Assembly: GCA_002343845.1 (NCBI GenBank)
Contig: DDSQ01000184.1
Location: forward strand, 125,952-155,880
DNA: 29,929 bases
Source of the DNA: Planctomycetes bacterium UBA2386
GTDB lineage: Bacteria; Planctomycetota; UBA1135; UBA2386
Direction of reading: 5' to 3'
Every line of letters begins with the position of its first letter. The first letter of the stretch is position 1. The notes beneath the pieces were generated by a model that ran no database searches, was not told where the DNA came from, and saw nothing but the letters and a program-made list of their open reading frames with translations. Shown here in pieces: positions 16,677-26,966 of the stretch. The position numbers were made by a program, and so were the translations under genes.

Positions 16677-17341
16677 CGCAGGCTGGCGCGGCGCGCGTCG
16701 GTGCACGGCCACGCCCCACCCTTCTGCAGCAGCGCCACCAGCATGTCCTGGTCGCTCTGCCGTGCGAGTTCGACTTCGGCGTCGGTCGCCCCCACCAGGT
16801 GGAAGAAGTCGACCCGCCCCGACGCGAGTTCGAACGACGCCGCGTAGTGCCGCGGCGGCTCGACGAGCAGCCAGCGGATCGCGCTGTCGAACTCGGGCGT
16901 GATCGACCGGCCGAGCGGCACGCGGTTGCCGTACTCGAGCAGGTCGGCGTCCGCGTAGGTGCCGACGGCGACGAGCAGTTCGTAGGCCATCAGGTTGTGC
17001 AGCAGCGGCACCGCCCAGCTCGCCGGCTCCTTGCTCTCGACCACGAGCTCGAAGCCGAGGCCGGAGAAGCCCGACGGGTCGCGTCCCGGCGCGTCGAGGT
17101 TCCACGGGTTGCTGAGCCCGGACGTCGCGTAGAGCCACGACTCGCGATGGGCACCGGGCGGGCAGGCGAACACGCCGTGGTTCAGCCAGCCCGGATGCGG
17201 CTCCTTGCCGTACTGCGCGAACACGCGCGGCCCGGCCGCGAAGATGCCCTGGCCGAGGTCGCCGAACACGCGCCGGTAGACGTCGTCCTCGCGCTCGGAC
17301 CACACGGACTCGAACCACTGCGCAAAGGCCTGCTCGGACAT
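16673..17341 (-). CDS. Suppressor-of-fused (SUFU) domain protein
   Basis: 222 residues. SWLYATSGLSNPWN, GFSGLGFELVVES and a late VDFFHLVGATDAEVELA are hallmark stretches of the SUFU domain. The domain is named for the animal Hedgehog regulator but is widespread in bacteria, where it often appears in immunity-protein or accessory contexts with unknown targets. The domain fills the whole protein; no signal peptide is seen, so it is cytoplasmic. ATG 17339-17341 is chosen because the domain starts soon after it. The stop overlaps the DUF1289 start. Bacterial SUFU proteins are sometimes toxin immunity proteins, but no toxin is visible next to this one. Confidence 0.85.
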   Translation of the reverse strand: MSEQAFAQWFESVWSEREDDVYRRVFGDLGQGIFAAGPRVFAQYGKEPHPGWLNHGVFACPPGAHRESWLYATSGLSNPWNLDAPGRDPSGFSGLGFELVVESKEPASWAVPLLHNLMAYELLVAVGTYADADLLEYGNRVPLGRSITPEFDSAIRWLLVEPPRHYAASFELASGRVDFFHLVGATDAEVELARQSDQDMLVALLQKGGAWPCTDARRASLR

Positions 17342-17414
17342 CGGGGGCGAACACGCTACCACGCGCCGACGCCGCACGCTCGCACCGTGGCCGCATCGCG
17401 GCGAGACTGCTGCG

Positions 17415-18080
17415 GTGAAGCGCTCCGAACGCGCCGCGCGCATCCAGGCGATCCTCGACGCGCACTTCCCGAAGCCGGCGATCCCGCTCGCGCACGACGA
17501 CCCGTTCACGCTACTGGTCGCCGTCGTGCTGTCGGCGCAGTGCACCGACGAACGCGTCAACCGCGTGACCCCGGCCCTGTTCGCGCGAGCGGCGACGCCG
17601 GCCGCGATGGCGGCCCTGCCGGTCCGGACGATCCACGCCTGCATCCGTTCGTGCGGCCTCGCGCCACAGAAGGCGAAGGCCATCGCCGCGCTGTCGCGCC
17701 AGCTCGTCGCCGATCACGCCGGCGTCGTGCCGCGCGATCTCGCGGCGCTCGAAGCGCTGCCCGGCGTCGGCCACAAGACCGCGAGCGTCGTCATGGCGCA
17801 GGCCTTCGCGGTGCCGGCGTTCCCGGTCGACACCCACATCCACCGGCTGGCGTGGCGCTGGGGCTTGTCCTCGGGCCGCAGCGTCGAACACACCGAACGC
17901 GACCTCGTGCGCACGTTCCCGCGCGAGCGGTGGCACGACCTGCACCTGCAGATGATCTGGTTCGGGCGCACGTTCTGCCCGGCGGTGAAGCACGACCCGG
18001 AGCAGTGTCCGATCTGCGCGTGGGCGATGAGCGGTGCACGCCGTCAGGTCGAACGGCGGCGCCGCGCCCGCCCGCGGTAG
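17415..18080 (+). CDS. nth: Endonuclease III (DNA glycosylase/AP lyase)
   Basis: 221 residues. The helix-hairpin-helix LEALPGVGHKTASVVMAQ holds the catalytic lysine, and VDTHIHRLAWRW the catalytic aspartate. AQCTDERVN near the N-terminus is also typical. The enzyme excises oxidised pyrimidines and nicks at abasic sites. The C-terminal iron-sulfur loop is unusual: I see C-x9-C-x2-C and no fourth cysteine, where E. coli Nth has C-x6-C-x2-C-x5-C. The cluster may be absent or differently ligated. The start is GTG 17415-17417; a 73-base gap separates it from the divergent SUFU gene. Confidence 0.9.
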   Translation: MKRSERAARIQAILDAHFPKPAIPLAHDDPFTLLVAVVLSAQCTDERVNRVTPALFARAATPAAMAALPVRTIHACIRSCGLAPQKAKAIAALSRQLVADHAGVVPRDLAALEALPGVGHKTASVVMAQAFAVPAFPVDTHIHRLAWRWGLSSGRSVEHTERDLVRTFPRERWHDLHLQMIWFGRTFCPAVKHDPEQCPICAWAMSGARRQVERRRRARPR

Positions 18081-18091
18081 GGCGCGAAGGG

Positions 18092-18727
18092 CTACCCGCG
18101 CAGCGCCGCGAGCAGTTCGGCCCACGGATCGCGCGCGAGCACCCAGCGGTAGAAGCACGCGCCGAGCCAGCCGTGCAGCACGCCGAGCGGCCACAGGTTG
18201 CGGTGGCGCAGGAACAGCAGTGAGCACGTCGCGCCGAGCACCAGCGTCGCTGCGCACAGCGACCAGTCGGGCACGTGGACCGCGGCGAAGCCGACGGCGG
18301 CCACGGCGACGAGAACGGGCCGCGCGACGCCGAGTCGTTCGAGGTTGCCGACGACGATGCCGAGCACGAGCAGTTGCTGGACGATCCCCCACAGCGGGTA
18401 GAGCAGCAGCAGCGGCAGCAGGTTGCCGTCGAGCACGAACGTGCCACGCCACACGCCGATGCCGGCCGTCGCGGCGAGGCCGACCAGCAGCACGACGACG
18501 GCATCGCGCCGGCAGGCCGCACCGCCGGCAGCACGCAGTCCCCAACCGGCGAGAACGCCGGGCGTTCGCGCGCGCACCACGGCGTAGGCCAACCAGCCGC
18601 CGCCGAGCACGATCTGGTCGACGGCCTGCCAGCCCGCGAGCAGCGTGGTCAGGAGGTGCAGCGCCGCGCTCGCGAGCACCGCGAGCAGTTCCCAGGCCAT
18701 GCGCCGCCGCGACGCGACCGTGTTCAC
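18092..18727 (-). CDS. CPBP-like membrane protein, probably lacking the glutamate pair
   Basis: 211 residues with about six hydrophobic segments. The order WGIVQQLLVLG (QQ at 117-118), FAAVHVPDW (H151) and GVLHGWLGACFY (H185) follows the three motifs of CPBP/Abi intramembrane proteases (EExxxR, FxxxH, HxxxN/B). The first motif reads QQ instead of EE and lacks the arginine, so proteolysis by the usual mechanism is doubtful. CPBP proteins process prenyl-type or bacteriocin-like substrates in membranes. The start is GTG 18725-18727, overlapping the upstream stop as GTGA. It ends 11 bases from the convergent nth stop. Confidence 0.68.
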   Translation of the reverse strand: MNTVASRRRMAWELLAVLASAALHLLTTLLAGWQAVDQIVLGGGWLAYAVVRARTPGVLAGWGLRAAGGAACRRDAVVVLLVGLAATAGIGVWRGTFVLDGNLLPLLLLYPLWGIVQQLLVLGIVVGNLERLGVARPVLVAVAAVGFAAVHVPDWSLCAATLVLGATCSLLFLRHRNLWPLGVLHGWLGACFYRWVLARDPWAELLAALRG

Positions 18728-20517
18728 CGTGCCTTCGGCAGGCGCAGCGTCCAGTCGCCGACGATCGACCAGAAGTAGGCGCGCTTGCGCCCGATGTCGC
18801 CGCCGACCTCGTCCCACTGCGAATGCCGCGACTCGAGTTCGAAGTAGCGTTGCCACGCTTCGCCGAACGTCTTGCCGGCAGCCAGCGTCGCCGCGAACTC
18901 GCGCGGCTCGTCGTAGAAGACCTTGGCGCGGCCGACGATCGCCAGGCACGGCGTGAAGAAGAGGATCGACTCGGCGTGCGCGCGTTCGCCGTAGTCCGGG
19001 TCGTCGTACGGTTTGGCGGCGTGCGGCGGAGAGAGCGCTTCGCAGCCGGTGTGGATCAGCAGGAACGGCTGCTCCGGCAGCATCCGCCGCTGCCACAGGG
19101 TGTGGTGGAAGGCGAAGTCGGCGCGGCCGTTGCCGTGATCCTGCCACGACGGAACCCATCGCTCCCCCTCGCGGCGCCAGTGCCACGGCGCGGCCCCCAA
19201 CGCGTCGGCGAGTGCCGACGGCGCGGTCGGAGCGAAGGCGCCACCCCACGGGTCGCTGTGCACGCGCACTGTGCGCAGCACCGCCGGTTGTCGCAGCCAG
19301 CGCAGGTACGCGACGAGATCGGCGCCCTCGTGCACGGCGTAGCCGGGCAGATCGAAGTCGCGCCACGCGGCGTCGCCGGCGCGCAGTTGGCCGAAGCCCG
19401 CCCCCAGTTCGTGGCTGATCGCCGCCGGGCGACGCGCGTCGGGGGGCAGCGGCTGGCTGCGGAAGCGGTGGTTGCGCGCGAACCACTCGACGAGCAGATC
19501 GAGTTCGAACGCGGGATCGTGGCGCCAGGGCACGCCCGTCGGCGCCTCGGCGACGCCGACCTCCCGCGGCCGCCCCGAGCCGTCGAGGGCGCCCGCGAAC
19601 GGACGGCGCGCGACTCCGCGCGCGTCGATGCGCGAGATCGCGATGTCGGGAAGCGCCGTCGGATTGCCGCGCGCCCGATCGGCGGCGCTGCACTCGTGGT
19701 CGCGGTCGGCGGGATCGAGAGTCACGGTGAACGCCGCGGCATCGACGTTCGCGGCGCCGTCGCGGACGTGGAACACGTCGGTGACCTCGAGTTCACCGGT
19801 CTGCAACGCGACGGCCTTGCCGCCGGCGTCGGGCACCTGCTCACCGAACACCACCGTCACCGACGGCAGCTTCGTCGGCCCGGGCACGTAGACCGTCTCC
19901 CAGTCGCCGTCGAGATCGGCGAGCACGAGGTCGCAGCGGTGCGCGACGATCTCCGGCACGCACCGCACATTCGTCGTCGCCGGCTCGAACGCGACCGCTT
20001 TGCCGTCGGGCCCGGGCAACGACAGCTTCTCCTGCCGCCGCCAGTTGCAGGTGCGCACCAGCAGCGCGTCGGGGAAGTGGCCGACCAGCACCGCCCCCGC
20101 CATCGGTGCCTGCGCGTGCAGCCGCTGGAACAGCCGGCGCAACCCGAGCACCGTGCGGCCATCCTGATGCGGCGGCCCGGCGTGCACTTCGGCGCTGACC
20201 AGCAGCGCGTGGAAACCGTCGGCGGCGATGTCCGCGACGAAGGTCGCGAGCGGTTCCGCGAGAGCCGTCGGCACCAGCGTCGCCGGCGGCTGCAGCCGCG
20301 ACTCGACCAGCACGACGACCACCGGCGCGCCGACGGCGCCACGTTCGTCGAGCACGGTCAGCTGGCGCACTTCGGCGCGGCCGTCGCCATCGACGTCGTG
20401 CGGCGCGAACGCGGCGACGGTCGCTGCGGCGGCGGATTGTGCCGGGGCCTCGACGCACGGGGCCGCGGCGAGCCCCACGATCGTGGACGCCCAGCGGACG
20501 ATCGCTCGCGTTGCCAT
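18724..20517 (-). CDS. Secreted protein with putative clan-CD (gingipain/caspase-like) peptidase domain
   Basis: 597 residues. The N-terminal segment to about residue 27 (ending EAPAQS) looks like a signal peptide. PHDVDGDGRAEV (39-50) and LADLDGDWETV resemble EF-hand/dockerin-like or FG-GAP calcium loops. PDIAISRIDARG (about 290-301) resembles the 'PDxxxGR' strand of C25 gingipain-type peptidases. QDHGNG gives a His-Gly pair at 461-462, and 30 residues later the hydrophobic FLLIHTGC ends in C492. That is the clan-CD pattern of a His-Gly, spacer, hydrophobic block and Cys. A later KTFGEAW also fits. I infer a periplasmic or secreted cysteine peptidase; this is not proved. The stop overlaps the CPBP-like gene start; its own start lies 10 bases after the lon stop. 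Confidence 0.55.
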   Translation of the reverse strand: MATRAIVRWASTIVGLAAAPCVEAPAQSAAAATVAAFAPHDVDGDGRAEVRQLTVLDERGAVGAPVVVVLVESRLQPPATLVPTALAEPLATFVADIAADGFHALLVSAEVHAGPPHQDGRTVLGLRRLFQRLHAQAPMAGAVLVGHFPDALLVRTCNWRRQEKLSLPGPDGKAVAFEPATTNVRCVPEIVAHRCDLVLADLDGDWETVYVPGPTKLPSVTVVFGEQVPDAGGKAVALQTGELEVTDVFHVRDGAANVDAAAFTVTLDPADRDHECSAADRARGNPTALPDIAISRIDARGVARRPFAGALDGSGRPREVGVAEAPTGVPWRHDPAFELDLLVEWFARNHRFRSQPLPPDARRPAAISHELGAGFGQLRAGDAAWRDFDLPGYAVHEGADLVAYLRWLRQPAVLRTVRVHSDPWGGAFAPTAPSALADALGAAPWHWRREGERWVPSWQDHGNGRADFAFHHTLWQRRMLPEQPFLLIHTGCEALSPPHAAKPYDDPDYGERAHAESILFFTPCLAIVGRAKVFYDEPREFAATLAAGKTFGEAWQRYFELESRHSQWDEVGGDIGRKRAYFWSIVGDWTLRLPKAR

Positions 20518-20527
20518 GCCGACCCGT

Positions 20528-22900
<2,373 letters not shown>

Positions 22901-23028
22901 GAACGTCCTCAGCGTACGTGATCTGCGGGCGATCGGACATCCAGTGCGTGGGGAAAGGTGGGTCTGAACCGCCGAGCCGCGTGATCCCGCTGGCGCCGAG
23001 CGAAACCCGTGCCCAAGGTCCGCCGCCC

Positions 23029-24381
23029 ATGCAGGTCGAGGCCCAATCCGACGACCGATCCGGCGCCGTCCGCCAGGAGCTGCGCGCTCTCTTCGCGCTC
23101 GCGACGCCGCTCGCGATCTTGCAGCTCGCGAACAGCGGCGTGGGCGCCGTCGGCACCGCATACGCCGGGCGCGTGAGCGAGGCGACCCAGGCCGCGGTCG
23201 GGCTCGGCATGACGCTCTTCTTCGGCGTCACCGTGATCGGCCTCGGGCTCGTGCTCGGCTTCGATCCCTTGGTCGCCCAAGCGGTCGGCGCGGGCGAGCG
23301 TCGCGCGCGCTCGCTCGTCTGGCAGGCGGTGTGGATGGCGATCGTGGCGGGCATCCCGCTCGCGACGATCCAGACCGTGATCGCGCTCGTGCTGCCCTAC
23401 GTCGGGCTCGACGACGCGACCGCGGTGCTCACGCGCGACTACCTGCTCGCGCGCGTTCCCTCGATCTTTCCGTTCCTGATCGGCGCCGCGCTGCGCACCT
23501 ACCTGCAAGCCCACGACCGCACCCGCCCGCTGCTGGTCGCGGCCGTCGTCGCCAACGTGATCAACGTGCCGGTCACCCACGTCGCGGTGATCACGCTCGG
23601 CTGGGGCGCGCTCGGCGCCGGCATCGCGGCGAGCGCGGCGACCTTCGCGATGATGATCGTCGAGCTCCTCGCCGTGCAGCAGTTGCTCGCGGAGCACGGC
23701 GCGCCGGAGCCGAACGAGCGCCGCCTCGATCGCGCGGTGCTGGTGCGCGCAGCCCGCGTGGGCTTCCCGCTCGCGATGCAGCTCTTCGCGGAGGTCGGCG
23801 CCTTCACGCTCGCCACCGTGCTCATCGGCTACATCGGCAGCCGCGCGCTCGCTGCGCACAACGTCGCGCTCCAGCTCGCGAGCCTCACGTTCCAGGTCGC
23901 GCTCGCGCTCGGTGCGGCGGCGTCGGTGCGCGTGGGCCTCGCGATCGGTCGCGCGGACGTCGTCGCCACGCGGCGCGCGGGCATGCTCGCGATCGGTGCC
24001 GGCGTCGCGTTCAGCCTCGTCGCGGCAGCCGCGTTCTTCGTCGTCCCGGCCGAGCTCGCGGGCATCCTCACCGACGAAGCGGGCGTGATCGCGGCCGCGG
24101 TGCCGCTGCTCTACGTCGCGTCCGCGTTTCAGCTCGGCGACGGCGTGCAGGCGATCGCGGCGGGCGCGCTCCGCGGCGCGGGCGATACCCGCACCACGAT
24201 GTTCGCGAACCTCGCTGGCCACTACCTCGTCGGCCTGCCGCTCGGCCTCGTGCTGGCGTTCGCCTTCGACCTCGGCGCGCTCGGCTTCTGGTGGGGTCTC
24301 TCCGCCGGCCTCACCAGCGTCGGCGTGTTGCTCGCGTGGCGCTTCTGGAAGCTGTCCGCGCGCGCGATCGCCCGCGTTTGA
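23029..24381 (+). CDS. MATE-family multidrug/sodium antiporter
   Basis: 450 residues with about twelve hydrophobic helices in two similar halves. ATPLAILQLANSGVGAVGTA in helix 1 and GALRGAGDTRTTMFANL in the second half are MATE signatures, in the NorM/DinF-like branch. These inner-membrane antiporters expel cationic drugs or metabolites using Na+ or H+ gradients. I start at ATG 23029-23031 rather than the ATG at 22918, because the latter would add a 37-residue tail with poor coding character. It diverges from lon with 128 bases between starts. A hairpin overlaps its stop. The substrate is unknown. Confidence 0.88.
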   Translation: MQVEAQSDDRSGAVRQELRALFALATPLAILQLANSGVGAVGTAYAGRVSEATQAAVGLGMTLFFGVTVIGLGLVLGFDPLVAQAVGAGERRARSLVWQAVWMAIVAGIPLATIQTVIALVLPYVGLDDATAVLTRDYLLARVPSIFPFLIGAALRTYLQAHDRTRPLLVAAVVANVINVPVTHVAVITLGWGALGAGIAASAATFAMMIVELLAVQQLLAEHGAPEPNERRLDRAVLVRAARVGFPLAMQLFAEVGAFTLATVLIGYIGSRALAAHNVALQLASLTFQVALALGAAASVRVGLAIGRADVVATRRAGMLAIGAGVAFSLVAAAAFFVVPAELAGILTDEAGVIAAAVPLLYVASAFQLGDGVQAIAAGALRGAGDTRTTMFANLAGHYLVGLPLGLVLAFAFDLGALGFWWGLSAGLTSVGVLLAWRFWKLSARAIARV

Positions 24382-24389
24382 CGGGCGAT
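24367..24389. terminator. Bidirectional hairpin with the MATE stop codon in its loop
   Basis: ATCGCCCG (24367-24374) pairs perfectly with CGGGCGAT (24382-24389) around the loop CGTTTGA, whose last three bases are the TGA of the MATE gene. The next gene ends at 24422 on the other strand, so the hairpin sits in a convergent gap of 40 bases. There is no T-tract, so it may act as an mRNA 3' end stabiliser or a weak terminator. Confidence 0.5.
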
Positions 24390-24421
24390 TCGACGAGCCC
24401 ACGTTGCCGCGGATCGCGAGC

Positions 24422-25396
24422 TCAGCGCGCGCTCCCGAAGAGCGTGTCCCACAGCGCGCGGCGCTCGCGCAGCGTGTCGATCTCCGGCCGCGGCAAACGT
24501 TCGAGCGCGCCCCCGTCCTCGCTGCGGACCGCGAAGAGCTTGGAGGTCGGCGAGGCCGGCGTGCCGAAGCGTAGATCCGTGAGCGTCACGCCTTCCTCGT
24601 CGCGCTCCGCGAGCACGAGACCGTCCGCGAACCACTCGAAGATCTCGCCGCGCTCCGTCGCGCGCACGCGGCGCACCTCGTCGTCGACGTCCGAGCGCAA
24701 CGACGTCACCTCGAGCGGCGCGTCGTTCAAGAGCGAGACGTAGACGATGCGGTATTCGTCGCCGCGTTTGCCCACGACACGAAAGAGCTGGTTCGTGAGC
24801 AGCGCGGGCAGCGCACGCACGTGCTCGGGCGAGAAGCCCTCCGCGCGCATCGCATCCACGCCGCGATCGCGCGCGCGCGTCATCGACCACGTGCCGAAGA
24901 GCAGGTACGCGGTCGTGAACGCGAGCACGCCCCACATCGGCTTCGGCCGCGCGCGTCTCCAGCTCGCGAGCAGCGCCACGAGCAGCGGCACCGAGTACAC
25001 GAGGTCGACGATCGACGCGCCGTCCCACGCGTAACGTGCGTTCGTGAAGGGCAGCGCGACCTGCGTGCCGTAGGTGGTGAAGAGATCGAGGATCGAGTGC
25101 GTGACGAGCGACCAGGCGGCGAGGTGGGTCCACTGCCACACCGTGCCGACGCGTTTGCCGAAGCGGTGGCCGAGCCAGCCGAAGAGCGGCGCGCACGCGA
25201 GCTGGATCGGGATCGCGTGGCTCCACGCGCGGTGATGCACGAGGTCGGCCCAGGGATCGACGAGCGCCGCGACCATGTCGAGGTCAGGCACGAGGCCGCA
25301 GAAGCCTCCGTAGATCGTGGCGCGTCCGCCGAGGGTCTTTCGGAAACCGGCGTCCGCGACGGCGGCTCCGAGGAGGATCTGCGTGACGCTGTCCAC
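24422..25396 (-). CDS. YdjM/DUF457-type membrane-bound metal-dependent hydrolase
   Basis: 324 residues. The N-terminus MDSVTQILLGAAVADAG, then GGFCGLVPDLD (D38, D40), HHRAWSHAI (H55, H56, H60) and LVTHSILDLFTTYG (H100, D104), are the metal-ligand stretches of the YdjM/DUF457 family. Hydrophobic helices lie at about 30-46, 62-75, 92-106, 127-145 and 155-170. The soluble C-terminal domain (about 175-324) is beta-rich. Family members are inner-membrane proteins of unsettled substrate. GTG 25394-25396 is chosen because it gives the canonical MDSVTQ start and has AGGAAG seven bases upstream; an upstream GTG at 25420 is possible. Confidence 0.8.
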   Translation of the reverse strand: MDSVTQILLGAAVADAGFRKTLGGRATIYGGFCGLVPDLDMVAALVDPWADLVHHRAWSHAIPIQLACAPLFGWLGHRFGKRVGTVWQWTHLAAWSLVTHSILDLFTTYGTQVALPFTNARYAWDGASIVDLVYSVPLLVALLASWRRARPKPMWGVLAFTTAYLLFGTWSMTRARDRGVDAMRAEGFSPEHVRALPALLTNQLFRVVGKRGDEYRIVYVSLLNDAPLEVTSLRSDVDDEVRRVRATERGEIFEWFADGLVLAERDEEGVTLTDLRFGTPASPTSKLFAVRSEDGGALERLPRPEIDTLRERRALWDTLFGSAR

Positions 25397-25589
25397 GGCG
25401 ACGCTTCCTACGGCTCGCACGCGAAGCCCGCCAGCGTGACGCGATCTTCTTCACACTCGAAGCTTCGCCCACGGACGCCGACGAACCGCGGAGGCGCGAC
25501 GAGAACGCCCCCCGCATGCGGGGCTCGATCGCTCCCGAGGAGCTCCGCGGAGTTCTTGACCGATCCGATCGCGTCGGTACCGTCGCCCC

Positions 25590-26870
25590 ATGGTCCGCCC
25601 CACCGCGCTCGTTCGCGCCGCCGTCGCCGTGCTCTTGCTCGGCCTCGCGATCGACGTGGTGGCGGACGCGCCGCCGTGGCGTCGTCGTCGTCGTCCCGAC
25701 ATCCAGACGAACCGCCGCGCGGCCACGCTGATCACACCCGAGGACTGGCCGGCCGAGCCCAGCTCGCCGCGCGAGGTCGATCCGGAGCGCTTCGCGCGCG
25801 CGCTCCGCGAGCTCTGCGGCTGGATGCCGCCCGAGCGACCCGCGACGTGGACCGGGTACATCCTCTCCGCCGCGCGTGAGCACGGCGAAGATCCCTTCCT
25901 GCTCGGCGCGCTGGTCCACCGCATGGGCCGGTGTCAGCCGGATGCGGAAGAGCTCGGAGGCGTCGGCGTCACGCTCATCCCTTCGCGCATGTATTGGGAG
26001 GACGTGCGCGGCGGTCGCTATCGCTACTGGGTGAAGGATGGCGCGCGCTGGGCGGAGCGCACGATCGCGGTCGATCGTTTTCCCTTCAACGACGTGCGCC
26101 TGAAGCGTCCGGAGGAGAACCTCTACTTCGCGGCCGCGTTCCTCAAGGGTTGGCGCGATCAGCACGAGAGCCTGCAGGGCGCGTTCGAGCAGCACCCGCA
26201 CCGGCACTACGTCTCGCACTTCGTCTACGGCGATCGTGTGCTCAGCGATCGCGCGGAGGATCGGATCCTCCTCGATCGTCGCCGGCTGCTTCAGTACTAC
26301 GGCGCGCTCCGCGAGCCGGCACCGCTGCGTCGCCTCGGGCTCGAGATCGGCTCACCGCTCGACGGACAGCCGCGCGTGATCAGCAGTTGGCTCGGCGCGG
26401 AGCGCGAAGGCGGTCGTCGCTCCCACCGCGGCATCGACGTCGAGAGCGTGCTCGGCGAGCCGGTGCGCGCGATCGCGGACGGTCGCGTGAACTTCGCGGG
26501 CGTCGACCTGCCGGGCTCACGCAGCAACGAGAACATGACGCCCGAGCAGATCGAGCAGGTGCCGCGACAATCGCTCGGCAACGGCGGGCGATACGTGTGC
26601 ATCCTGCATCGTCCGACGGGCGAAGGCGCCGCGCCCTGGCTGCGCTCCTGCTACATGCACCTCGAAGACGTCGAGGTCCGCTGGGGCCAAGAGGTGCGCC
26701 GCGGCGAGCGCATCGGCACGGTCGGTCGCACCGGCATGATCAGCTCCGCGCCCCACCTGCACCTCGAGCTGCACGGCCCGGACGGACTGATGGATCCGAG
26801 CGAGCACCTCGCGGGCCCGCTCCTTGGCCGCAACCCGGAGGCCGCCGCGCCGCCGCGCCGTCGTCGTTGA
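25590..26870 (+). CDS. Envelope peptidase with SLT-like and M23 (LytM) domains
   Basis: 426 residues. A signal peptide or membrane anchor spans about 7-25. Residues about 85-235 resemble a lysozyme-like lytic transglycosylase domain (ILSAAREHGEDPFLLGALVH, then GVGVTLI). The residue where the catalytic Glu is expected appears to be Met112 (HRMGRC), so that part is probably inactive. Residues about 250-410 form the M23 domain, with zinc ligands H279 and D283 (HRGID) and H391 of HLH (389-391); H357 (YMHLED) is also present. M23 enzymes cut peptidoglycan cross-bridges. The C-terminus is an Arg/Pro tail. ATG 25590 fits the signal peptide. It converges with the VanZ-like gene. Confidence 0.8.
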   Translation: MVRPTALVRAAVAVLLLGLAIDVVADAPPWRRRRRPDIQTNRRAATLITPEDWPAEPSSPREVDPERFARALRELCGWMPPERPATWTGYILSAAREHGEDPFLLGALVHRMGRCQPDAEELGGVGVTLIPSRMYWEDVRGGRYRYWVKDGARWAERTIAVDRFPFNDVRLKRPEENLYFAAAFLKGWRDQHESLQGAFEQHPHRHYVSHFVYGDRVLSDRAEDRILLDRRRLLQYYGALREPAPLRRLGLEIGSPLDGQPRVISSWLGAEREGGRRSHRGIDVESVLGEPVRAIADGRVNFAGVDLPGSRSNENMTPEQIEQVPRQSLGNGGRYVCILHRPTGEGAAPWLRSCYMHLEDVEVRWGQEVRRGERIGTVGRTGMISSAPHLHLELHGPDGLMDPSEHLAGPLLGRNPEAAAPPRRRR

Positions 26871-26893
26871 TCGACGCGCGGAGCGTGGAGCTC

Positions 26894-26931
26894 GACGTCG
26901 CGACGTCATGGTCGACGTCGACGCGGACGTC
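26894..26931. repeat. Cluster of GACGTC palindromes in a convergent gap
   Basis: GACGTC occurs four times, at 26894, 26902, 26914 and 26926. The first two form the 14-base palindrome GACGTCGCGACGTC (26894-26907), and GTCGACGTCGAC (26911-26922) is a 12-base palindrome. The cluster lies in the 96-base gap between the M23 and VanZ-like stops. It could form hairpins that end transcription, or bind a dimeric protein; no T-tract follows. Confidence 0.4.
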
Positions 26932-26966
26932 GCCGACGCGCGCGTCCGGAGCGCGTGCTCTCGCGC

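Noticed and set aside
16673..17341. SUFU protein as immunity partner of a polymorphic toxin
   Set aside because: No toxin, Rhs/WXG or secretion-effector gene is adjacent. Its neighbours are DUF1289 and a housekeeping repair gene.
25556..25589. TTGACC as a -35 box for the M23 gene
   Set aside because: No acceptable -10 hexamer lies at 16-18 bases; the sequence there is GC-rich. The match is probably chance.
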